Below, piece after piece: positions 15,036-31,000 of a stretch of 64,000 nucleotides of DNA (its first letter is position 1; the number at the start of each line of letters is the position of its first letter). The stretch covers positions 14,990,106-15,054,105 of the forward strand of contig NC_045141.1 in NCBI RefSeq assembly GCF_008831285.2. Reading direction: 5' to 3'. The notes beneath the pieces were generated by a model. That model had not been told where the DNA came from and did not search any database. It was given only the letters and a program-made list of their open reading frames with translations. This DNA comes from Nymphaea colorata (lineage: Eukaryota; Streptophyta; Magnoliopsida; Nymphaeales; Nymphaeaceae). A program made the translations under genes and the position numbers.

Positions 15036-16751
15036 TAAGGTTTGCGGATTTGAGGTCTGACCTCCCATGTAGCTGAATTGCTGCTGAATCCAATGTTTAC
15101 TTCAATGGTGGATTTTGGGCAGCATGGATTTGAGATCCTTTCGGATTTATATGATATGAGAAGGGAAGATGGAAAAAAGGGAAAAAAAATTTCATGGGAA
15201 AGAGGTTTCTCAGCGAAATCTGTGACTCGTTGGAAATCATATGAAAAAGTTGTAACTTTTGGTCTACCTCTGCGTTTTGTAACTCTTTCTTTCTCAGAAA
15301 AATGCATTTTACAGACAAGGACTGGACTTAGGAGGAAGGATTTCGTGAAAGAAAAAGGATTTCCATGGAAAATGATTTTCTTAGGAAAAGTTCTGCTATG
15401 CTAACACGGCGACAGTAATCAAATGGAAAAAGACGACGGCCTTACTGCAACTTTTCTAAGAAAAGGCGGCTAAATTGTATGAAAGCGAAAAAGAATGGGC
15501 CAGGAATTTTCCGATGAGAAATCATTGGTTTTAGAAAAATTTTCACGGCCACATGCTCCTTTTATATGATCTGACAACAAAGCTTTCACTTTATTTTCCC
15601 TACCATTTACTCATATGCCTCGAAGATGCAGCAATTTACACATTCCATTGAATTTTTTAGGGTTTTGGGTGATCAATTCCTCCTCACGCAGGGGAACATT
15701 TAATTATACAAATTCTCACATTTTTTAAAAAATTTTACTATTATTTTTTAATTTGATCACACGTGGTCTTTTTAAAAAATTCTTAGGCATTTTCAAGCCT
15801 CACTTTGTTCTAATCTTTAGCAGATGTAGGCATGGGTATCGTATAGGCAATTGCCTACACAGACCCACAATTTTTGTTTTCAATATTAATATTTCAAAAA
15901 AAATTTATTCACTTATATATTGGTACCCATTAAAATTTTATAACTAGTGTCATTTAACCAAAAATTTTGAGGAAATTCATTTTAGTAAAACAACACAAGA
16001 AATCCCCAAGATTTATAAATATAACAAAAGTATGAAGTTGTCAACCATGGATTTGTCAAATAGAATAAGGTAGAGATGGGATTATCAATTACTTGTACAT
16101 CATATCCCAACTTTTAGAAAAGAAAAAAACTTTTCAGTTTCACATTCTTATAAAAAGCATCTGACCTCTCAAAAGTAATTATCTTGTTCAATTTATATGA
16201 TGGTTAACACAACTTGCTTGGTGGCTTGTACCATTGTTCTGCTTTGCGGAAAGCTGATCTTTTCCACTTGGGAAAATTTGACTAAAAAAACCAACAAAAG
16301 CTTCATCCTATACACTTCCTCTTTAAGTTGAAGGAAGTTGTCCTAATTTAATTTTATCGGATGTGTTCAAAGAATCTAAGAGTTCAATTTCTCATATCAA
16401 TATTTTGATATTTTCGGCTGATTCATAAAAGAAAGGAAAAAATAATTTTTAATTTCGAATATAAAAATACTTTAAAGTTACTATAATGAGCAAAAACTCA
16501 TAGGGGTGTGCCTACAAGAATGTCGATATGGTTTAGAAAGATGATAAGGCAACTACACAATATATATGACGTTGCTTTAACAGCAGCAATCTTTTTTTTT
16601 TTCTTTTTTTTGTGAACAAAGTAACTAATTTGCCAGATCAAGCTTTTGTAAATAAAACTTAGAGTCTAAATACAATCTAGATGGTCTTTCCGATCATATC
16701 TAGAGAGTAGAATACATATGCAACTCATCGTTAGCAGGCACCCCCAAACAA

Positions 16752-16783
<32 letters not shown>

Positions 16784-18690
16784 TAGTGACTAGTTTTTTC
16801 TGAGTCACCCAACCATTTAATCAGGAGAGTGAGATGAACACAACTGCTTGTATGTAAGTAGGTTTTTTACGGCATAAACCAACAAAGAATTTTTTTTTTT
16901 TAATTAAAAGTCATGTTTTGACCTTTTCTTAGATAAAAATCATGTCCTTCTAAACTCTCATTTTTGATGTATTGTGAACCGTTAACTATTTATCTTCTAA
17001 TCTTTTTTTTCCATGCTCAAATACAGTGATTCAAAAATTTTCAGTTTGTTAGATTAACCATATACATCATATCTACAAAAGTTGAAGCATAAAAATTTCC
17101 ACAACTAAATCAACTAACATATCATATCTACAGTGGTGGATCCATTGGAAAAAACATTTACAGCTTCAGAAAAGGTGCCGGGGGTTTCACGAGGGTTATA
17201 TCAGTGTCCAACCATGATGAAGACACTTCCTTGATAAGCACAAAGAAAATGCTCCTTTTGCAAAGCACCAATGAGCTTGAGAGGATGCAAAATGCTGCCG
17301 ACTTGCTACCCTTTACCATACATCACTATAATCATTATTGATGCATTTAATGGGCAGATGATTCCTTGGCAGTTGGCCCGCAAGATCAAGTGGCACAAAT
17401 TTAGGAACAAATATGAAATAAAAGTGAAACTAATCAAAGGTTGAAATAGTGTGTATACATATATAGAAAAATTAAATGATGACTCTAGTTATCAGAGTCA
17501 CCAAGCTCACTCATGAGTGTCCTTTGATCCATTGTGGTGGATGATTGAGAGAAAATGAAGGAGAGAAATGTGATGGACATTTTTCATATGTGTGTATCTA
17601 TGTTTGAATTTGTAATTACAGAAAATGTGCCCCTAGCAAAGAAAATGAGAACATTAACTATAAGGTAGTGAAAGATTGCATGAACTAAGACTACCTTGCT
17701 TGAGACTTGGACTCTCTTTTGGCATATTCTGGTAAGAATGTTTAACCTCATATTGTTTCACCAATCCAAGAAGGGAAAAGAGATGGACCAAATGCCTGAT
17801 TGATTCTTCTATCGTCTGGACTGTAGGGTTCATTAACTGATATATCTATGTCTCATTCAGATTCATCTTTTGCTCTACCTATCAGCAGCTCCTTTCGTTG
17901 TAAGGACAAGGAATCCTCCAAGGGCTAGACCTCTTAGTGGCTAGTGAACGTTAGCATATATTTTGCGCTTTACATCAGCATCGCCAAAATCATGCCACAG
18001 AGGTTCTTCTTCATGGAGGGCTATTACATTCTTCATGTCAAGGACCATAGACTAGTACATGGAAAACTTGTGTATCTCATTAGATTTCCTGAATGCAAAC
18101 AAACTTTGCTCGCATTGATTTTCTTCTCATTTCAATGATTCTCAAAAGTTTTCCAGTCTTGTGCAAATGAACCTACCACACCTAGTAGAAATTTATAGCT
18201 ATCACCATCATTAAAGCACTGTAATATCCTAGAAAGTCGATAAACCCAACCAAACACTCATTAGGGTACTCAATTAAGTTTATCATTCAAAGTCTCCAAT
18301 CAAATCTAATGTTTCAGTTAAAATTCACAAGTTTTCAGGTTCACATAAACACAAGTTATAGCAAACAATCAGCGTTAGGTCCAGCTCAAATCAGAAAAGA
18401 GGAAAATAACCAGACACTTCCTAATAGGGAGCCAACAACTGTGAAGTACACAGTTGCCTATTTGTAAACAAGCAAACAACCAAAAATGATTTTAGAAGTA
18501 TATTAAAAGAAAAAAAGAAAAAACCAATGTGGTGCAAGCAGAGGAACTCGGAACAATTGGAATATCAGAAGATCACCGTCAAGCAAATAAGAGTAATTAA
18601 TTTCATAATTTCTAAATATAGTTAAACAACTGCATGTGTGCATGCCTATGAGAAAAGAGAGAGAGAGAGAGCTATTACAATAAAAACCAA
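14150..18690. other. Intergenic AT-rich region, no gene recognised
   Basis: I found no exon with recognisable family similarity. The region contains a (CT)n tract at 14981-14998 followed by (TA)n at 15002-15030, and (CA)n(TA)n at about 16752-16784. A short inverted-repeat element is listed separately. Near 15825-15870 is a hairpin-prone phrase ('ggcaattgcctac') like the ends of the short hAT elements further right. 17100-18150 is slightly less AT-biased with short open stretches on the plus strand, but none shows a motif, so I leave it unassigned. The 3' untranslated region of PRMT3 probably occupies the last 100-200 bp. Confidence 0.45.
14757..14937. mobile_element. Short inverted-repeat (MITE-like) element
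   Basis: The left end has GTTTGGATGCA (14763-14773) and the right end its exact reverse complement TGCATCCAAAC (14923-14933), about 170 bp apart, with no coding capacity between them. Ends of the form 'gtgtttggatgca' are common in plant miniature inverted-repeat transposons. I could not find a clear target-site duplication, so the superfamily is left open. Confidence 0.5.
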
Positions 18691-18698
18691 TGATTCTG

Positions 18699-23137
<4,439 letters not shown>

Positions 23138-24103
23138 TGGGAAGTGGCGAACTCAACGATCTTTTGCACAGACCAACTCACTGGAAAGAATCAAGGAAAG
23201 GAAACTTCCTCAAAGAAAGAAAATTAACAAAATGAAAAGAGCATCAAATGCATCTCTCCCCTAACCAAAGGGAGTTCAGAAACATCAAAGTTTCAAGAGT
23301 AACATGTTCAAACACTTGACAAGCAGAATTTGACCAGAAAAATATTTCTTTATTTTCTTCCATTGTATAAAAGTAATAGTCAAGCCCGTGTTAATACATA
23401 CACATAAGCAACACAAAAAATATCACCCAGAAAAAGTTTTTTGTGAAGCACCTGACGTTAACTATATAATCCTGAAGCACAGAGAACACATATAGCTATT
23501 CAAAAATGCATTTGTTGTTGTTGTTATCAAACATTCCGAATCTTTGTTATATGTAACTTGTTCAATATCAAACAGATAAAACGCAAGTGGTTGGTAGAGA
23601 TCAAAGAACAGAACACGATTCTCTTCTCCGTAAGCATCTCCTAAGGTTTCAGTAATAAGCATGTTGAGCAAGGGACTAAAAGCACATTACGGGAGACATA
23701 TATATAAAGAACACTCAATCGTCTGAGCGCCTACACCGCTTCGATTATCCATTTATATATCAAACCAACTAAAATTAGAGATACCTTGGCCAAATCCTCT
23801 TTCTGAGACCCTAATATCAATTCTATAATCTCTACTTGGTTCCCTCCACTGTCGAGAAGGCTTTCGCTCTTGCACTGTTGTTTAACTGCTTGTTCTTGCT
23901 CGCCAGGAGATTCGCCCGAACAAGGAAAAGGATCGAAAGATGGAAAAGTCGAGAAGAGCAAAGAGAGGAGTCCCCAGTTCTCCGGCCAGTGTAGGCCTCT
24001 CCCCGGCTGTCTGGCGGCGGGTTGAGTGAGATAGACAGGCACAGCCAATTGCGAGGGAAAAGTGAGGTTACGAGGGTTCGTTTGAGGCTTCGTCCGTCGT
24101 TTG

Positions 24104-24111
24104 TATATATA
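24104..24111 (-). promoter_or_regulatory. Probable TATA box of PRMT3
   Basis: A TATATATA run lies in a short GC-richer island at about 23.8-24.1 kb, upstream of the PRMT3 coding start. A non-coding first exon would run leftward from about 24075 to a donor near 23785. On the minus strand a polypyrimidine tract ending 'ttctttccag', just upstream of about 23180, is a good acceptor before the ATG at 23137. This leader splicing is inferred. Confidence 0.5.
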
Positions 24112-24119
24112 CCCGTCTA

Positions 24120-24763
24120 CGGAAATTACAAATTAAGTGGAAAATTTATTAATATTTACTGTAAACTCCTTTCATCTTTAGTTATAGTGCATTGCTAGAC
24201 CCGTCGAACGAGCTGAACGAAGCCAGCTTTTTACCGTCCAAAAAAACGCTAACGAGAGCCGTTTCGGCCGATACGCACCAGCCGGTATCTACCATCTTAA
24301 TTTGTTTCAAAAGTTCAAAAATAGAAAAAATATATGGTTTCAAACATTGGCAGTCACGATTTGAACACAATACTATGGAAGAGTTCAGCCTGCAGAATCG
24401 GAAATGGCAAAAGGTTGAAAAATAGTTAGTCCTGACACTGCTTTGCGCGATGAGCTTGGAATATTTACATATGCTGCTAATACCAACAAGTATGGCTTAA
24501 TGTATTTCACACCATTGAAATACATATCTTGTAGTTACACGGGATGAGCAACCCCATTGTGAATAGAAGCTTCAGCCACCTTGGTGGACTTGGAACCTTC
24601 AAGTTGCAGGAGGCCAAGAGTTCCAACATGCATGATGCGCTTCTTGGCATGAACTGGTGATCATCCGCTCAGCTCCAGCTTGCTTATCAGAGAAAACAAT
24701 GTTCATTTAAGTTTTTAACTTCAATATGGATGAATGATCCTGCAGCCAGGGTTCTTGTACCAT
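24120..24763. other. PRMT3 promoter and EME1 3' region
   Basis: This gap separates two genes transcribed in the same direction. The right part, about 24.45-24.76 kb, should be the EME1 3' untranslated region. A patch at about 24.55-24.66 kb reads open on the minus strand but lies beyond the EME1 stop codon, and I could not tie it to any exon. No other gene is seen. Confidence 0.4.
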
Positions 24764-27700
24764 TCAAAAAAAGTCGGCCCCATCCTCGACATCATCAGTT
24801 TTGATGCTCCCAGATTGAGCCATGAGAATTCTGTAGACTCGTTTTGAACACACCTCACCTACCCTTCTATCTTCATTTCCCAGCATATCCTCTGTCATTA
24901 GGTCTTTCAGCAAGAACTCTTTCTCGTGTACCTGAGAATAGCATGCACCAGTTAGCAGATAGATAAACCATTCAAAGCAGCAAGGTGTCTACCAGGCAAA
25001 AGACTCACTGATCTACAAGGATCCATGTAGACATTGAGAAGACACCTCATTGTAGGGTACTTCTTCCATATTGCAACGGCGAACCTTGGTTGAACTTTTG
25101 GAATGGCAGTCAGTGCTCTCAACCTGAAGTGAATAAAGTAGAAACATTTTTCACTCACTACTCATGCAAGATATCAATAAAAACAAGCTGTTATGCCTTC
25201 AGGGGATAGAACATGGTCCCTGGAAGGATGTAGCCCTTTCTGTGTTCATGTTCATATTTGACTACTACATTAGACACACTCACAAAAAAAGTACCAAATG
25301 ATGGATGGCTTCCCTCTATTTCAGCTGTGGATGTATTAAGGTTTAACATGCCCATCACATGAAGATAGCCCTATTATGTTCAGAACACCAAAAGGTTCCT
25401 ATTCTCCAGGAGAGCTACGAATATTGACAAGCTCAACCTGCCTACTCTCTCTCCAAAACGTCCAGAACGGAAGAAGTGAAAATAACCAACAGTGGGACAG
25501 GCAAACATCAATTTACTTACACACACATGACATGAATCAAACTAAAGCTTAAGAGCAATGACCAAAAGTAAGAACTGGTCTCAGGATTCAAAAGGGTTAG
25601 TGTAGTGACATAGGTTGCAGTTCAATTCTGATAGGCAGCCCTCTTTGTATATGGATAAGAGACAGAATACAGTTCAATTCCCATAGATATCCCTCTTTGT
25701 ATATGCTGAAGCGGGTGTACCTTATGGTGTCAGGAAGAATACGTAGGATTTTACCTGCTGCTCAATTGAGGATTCGGAACTGAATTTCCATTCAGACGAT
25801 CGAAATGACGCGTAATAGCCACATTATGAACAGATTAACCAAAACAAAGGTAAAACCCATGCTTACGAAGCAAGGAAATAGGATATGTATCTCACTACAG
25901 ACAAACAGTCACTTTCAGAAAAAGCAAAAAATGCTAAATGATATACTTGCATTCATAATAAATAAAACCTGTACATGTACTTACCACACATTTTTTTTAA
26001 TAAGGTTCTTGTCAAAAAAACCTTTGGGAATGTGGGATCCATTAGCATTTATGGAAAGTCGAGTCAGCTTTTTCCTGCAAATCTCAGAAAAATTTTAACA
26101 TAATTAGATATTGCCAGTTAAAATATCCGAAGAATGAAATATCTATTGGAACTACATATGAGTTAAAGATGCAAGTCAGGACATTTTCTTCTTCATTTCT
26201 CTCCAACTTTTGACCTTAGAAGTTAGAAGTAGTGATGAGATCAATGATGCTACGGAAAAAGCACAACGAATAACTTGAATATTCTGTTTTTCCATAGTTT
26301 ATGTAATAGTAGTAAGCTGACGAAACAAAAAAGAACTCTCTTCAACTCAATCATTACTTTACTTGGCCTGACAAATTGGAAATGAATCATTTCTTTATTT
26401 GGCCTTATCAATCTGAAATAGTTTTGCTCATTCGCTTCTCCAATTAAGTAAGTTGTTTGATTCAACATTATCAACCGCACCAAATCATAGTTTTTTAACA
26501 AGGGTCTTTCATCATGTGCAAGTGCATAATAAGAGGAGAAAGGGCTACTGAAGCTGGCCCAAGTATAGATGTTCAAATGTTTAGCAAGTATACATGTCCA
26601 AATGTTTAGTTTCCTCATGGTATAAAGGTCTGCTAAGCAGGACATTTACACACGTAATACACATGAAAGTCACATCACTTCCTTATGTTGGTTTTTCTTT
26701 ATCATGAAACCACCCGAAAATCCACATAAGGGAGGTCTATTGTTGTAAATATCTTGATTTCATGTGCTTCAAATGCTTAAACTTCTTTAACGTGTGACAA
26801 ATGACTACTTTTTATCACACAGCATCGGAAAGAAGGTTTCATCTAGAGTCTTGACACAAGCACTACTTTTGTTTATTTGGTTCTTTATTTGTTTTCATTT
26901 ATTAAAGTTGAACTTGGACCTTCTATCTCAATATTGGATCCAGGTCCAAAGTAATTAGAAAACATTATTTAAGGGGGACGTGTGGTCGTTTTGGGATTAG
27001 TGAAATTGATTCATCGAACCCTAAGTTATTTTGTTATTTCCCTTATTTGCTTTCTTGCTTTCATTTATTCTTCCTGTTCTTACTTGAATTCATTCTCCAA
27101 CTGGGATTAGCGTAGGAGCCCTAATCACTGTGTGAAGTCTGATCTTTGTACCAGTTCCTTCACTACTTAGGCTCCTAAAAGGTGAGGGGAATTTAATACA
27201 ATTTAATTGCCAGTGATACTTTATTAAAAATAACTAAACAAAATACCACTTTAAATCAGAAACAAGAAGACATCAGCTGTAGATATAGAGGCATGACTTT
27301 ACTGCATAAAAAGGAGAAATTCAAAATATATACAAGTTGCCTATAATGACAAAGCACCACAACTAATACCTGATGAATAAGAAAAAAATCAATTACCCTG
27401 ACCAAGGGGCAAGATATGGAAAACAAGATTTTTAGGATGCTACAAGAATAAAGCTTGAAATTGCTTTAGCAATATTATGGTTTGGGAGCCCTTACAAAAT
27501 ACTATGTGGACCAATTAAGCATATAATGCCATTTTAACCTGATTTAATAAGTCTGTACAAAAATATCATAGAAGAAATATCTGCAGCAGCCCTCTTGGAA
27601 TTCAAAAATTAAAAGATCAAAACTTAACCATAAATGACCAAAATTGCCTCAGAAAAGGAATAGACTCAAGTGCCTCACCGAAATTGACAGTTTGCTAAGC

Positions 27701-28006
27701 TGCATGTCAACCCAACAATGTGTTCAGCAACTTCAGCTTCATCTAGGCATTGTCTTGAATGCACTCGGGAAAAATGTGTTGTGAGCATTGACAAAACCTG
27801 AAGAAGGTCATGGTTTTAGATGACCATAAAGCAAGCATCCAGGAAGTATGTGTTTCTTAGTTGATGGATATCAAAAGACGTCCACCGTGAAAATATACCT
27901 CTTCAACAGGAGGGCGCTTCCAAGAATTAGCATTTGATGGATTCTTGTATTGCACTTGCTCTCTGGAAATGTAGTTAGATGTAAAACCAGAAGTTTCAGG
28001 GTTGTT

Positions 28007-28061
<55 letters not shown>

Positions 28062-31000
28062 CAAAATAGACCACGAGTTGCAGAGTACCGAAATGGAGCC
28101 ATTAAAAGACAGAGAATAGAAAAATGGAACTGACATGCATTTGGATTATCCATTTCAACTGTAACATGCGAAGGAATACGCACATTGACATGCCTATTAC
28201 TGGCTGCAAATCCATACTGCAAGACAGCCATTGAGTATCATTGACCAAATTCAGAGGACCAATTAACCATGTTCCAATTCCTCACCTTTTGCTGATGTAT
28301 GACATCAGTTTATTTGTACAGTAACAAATAATGTACTCTGGATAAAGTTGCTGTACTCTTTGAACATGATCAATCACAACCTCATTGGTGACCATGTTGC
28401 AGAATGCTTCAGCCTCATGAACAAATAATATATAAGGAACATCGGCACCCATGGAAGAAAGCTGAAATTACAAAGGATGTTAGAATCCCAAGAATATTGA
28501 CTCACTTGCCAAAAATACTATAGAATGAATTTCATCCTCAGAAGGATGAATATGGCAAAAATTAGTGATATCATGAGGATAAAATGATATCAAACAAATA
28601 AAATGAGAATAAGAATATCGACATATTTTGACCTCACTGGATATTCTGCTGTCATAATATGCACTTCTGAATCTGATGCAAAATAACAAAACCTCCATTG
28701 ACAGTTTCTGAGGAACACTTTTCATTTACACAGAGACCATAAACAACGATCATCAAAATTAATTGAACATGGTCAATAATGACTCGACAACATTGTGAGT
28801 TAATGACCTGATAAGTCAAAACCTCAGATGTGTTATTTGACATTGACAGCATTTTATATGAAGCAATACAATGGAACAAGCATGATAGGATTGCTTTTCT
28901 TCATAAATGAGCTTGGTAATAACTATTTATTTAGCATTTATACCAACTAGACATGATAAATCTAATTGTCTCCACGTGTAAATGTCCTCGTGTGTACAAG
29001 TGATCAAAACAAAAAGTCCTCATCGGTTCCAAACATATCTAAGTACCTGTGCAATTTGGTCAGGGACATTCATCGTCCACAAAATCGAGCTCTCAATTGG
29101 ATTTGAAGTTATATGAAATTCAAGCCCTTTCTCTGCAAGCTTACTAAGCAAAGATCCTGTGGACAATAAACAGCACTTGAAACTTTAGGTATGTATTTGA
29201 AGAATCAAAATGAACAAATTGGGCAACAAAAATGATTTCCAACTAGAGTAATAAGTTCAACATACCACCAATTAAGCCCATCTCAACAACTTTAGTATCA
29301 ATCTTCAATACTATGGATTTTATAGCCAGCTTCCCTTTCTCCCATTTCTCCTTCTCCTTCTGCAGCTTCTTCATCTTTGCAGCTTCAGCCTTCAAGGCTT
29401 CTTTTCGCAACTTTTCTTGCTGGGCAATAATAAATGCATGAAAAACTTTGAACCAGAAGCTCCACAATCAACCATGGACCGCAGTATGTTATAGATGATC
29501 TTACCTCTCGTTTTAGTTTCCTTTCCTCCTTTAGAGACATTCTCTCTTCCTTCGACTGCTTTTTTCTTGGCAGCTTACTATTCAAGCATTCTGTGTCAGT
29601 TGTTACTTCTTTTTCATGTTCAAGACCAATATCCATTACTTGGTTCGGCAAGACTAGCTCATTCATAATACCGCTCTCCACCTGTCAATAAAGTTAGCCA
29701 GGTAGTTAACAATCATTAAGTTAACTTAAATGTGGAAGCAAAAAAATTGTTTGAAAGACGTCGCCAAAATGTAGAAGACACAAAAAAACAAGCTAGTTTC
29801 TATCCTTGAAAAGGAAGAAAGTCCCTAGGTCATACTTGAATATATCTAAATCATAGCTGATCGTTAATTGATAGAGATTTAACCAGCATTTCTTGGTGAA
29901 ACAGAGAATGTCATCCTGGAAACTTTTTTCAAAAAACTAACAGTTAAATCATGCAACAAAAACAATAGGCAAGGCCAATAGCCAACTGATCAGATTGACA
30001 CTTTGCTAACTGGAATTGCAGTGATCCCAAGCCTACCTAAGTTTAAACTTTGACGCAAATTATATGAAATATTAAATGATTTGTCAATATCCTTCTATAG
30101 CATTCAAATTTCAAACAAGGAGCACTGAACCCTAGATGATCTCTATAAGAACCACACACATCATCAAAGCTACAATCACTGCCATTGTGATCAGCAAAAC
30201 ATATATCTTTAACTATTCATATTGCCAACTGAGATAAGTAGCCCACAGAGAGCTTGCTTTAAATCACAAAAACGTGTTTTTTTCAGAAATAAATGTTTAA
30301 AACGCTAAAAATGAGTCAACCGAAAAAAAACAGCAAAAAACACATTTTTTTGAAAAGAAAATGCCAAACGAAAAACATGGAAAAACATGTTTGTTTTTTC
30401 ACATATTTTCATATTTTTTGTTATTTTAATATTTCCTTACATTTTTCATATTTTTTATTACCACATTTTTATTTTGAAAGTTTATTTTTAAGATCTTCTT
30501 TTTCATTAATTACTTTAAAAATTATCCAGATTTTCCTAGGAAAAACAACTCTGTCGTATTATACTCGAGAAAAACTTCACTGTTTAAAGTTTTAAACCTG
30601 TAAACAATATGTGTGACTATGTTTTTAGTAGAAAGAAGAACGAAAATTGAAACCGCTTTGAGAACTTGAGAACACAACTCCCCAGCACCAACCCCCCACC
30701 CCAACCAAAAAAAAAAAAATTTACCCCAACGAACAAAACAGAAAGAAAAAGACCCAAACATCTATATCTGAACAAAGCAGAAAGAAAAAGACCCAAACAT
30801 CTATATCTGGCTTGGTGGTTGCATTGATCATCTCTCTAGAGAATTAGCATGCCGAAGTGCTGTGATCCCAATTGTAGGTTGAGGATCCTTTGTGTGGATT
30901 TACAAAGGGAAGAATGAAAAAGGAAGTTCATTGCCTTTGGGTTGACTATTTCACCAATATGCTATGTGCCGATCCAGAAATACTATCCATGTAGTTGCAA

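Noticed and set aside
23731-24048. Open stretch of about 105 codons in the PRMT3 leader, considered as an upstream ORF or N-terminal extension
   Set aside because: It contains no ATG in frame (the first codon is TTG), and after the likely leader splice it would meet a stop at once. PRMT3 homologues start at the acidic exon used here.
24550-24660. Open patch after the EME1 stop, considered as a further exon
   Set aside because: The exon ending at 24764 already gives the family C-terminus (TDDVEDGADFF), and no intron is needed. The patch probably is 3' untranslated sequence.
27857-28231. Minus-strand open stretch between two EME1 exons, with a possible exon-like part near 28.1-28.2 kb
   Set aside because: The flanking EME1 exons (28461-28286 and 27962-27899) join perfectly in phase without it, and known EME1 proteins have no such segment. 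Part of the stretch is (TA)n.
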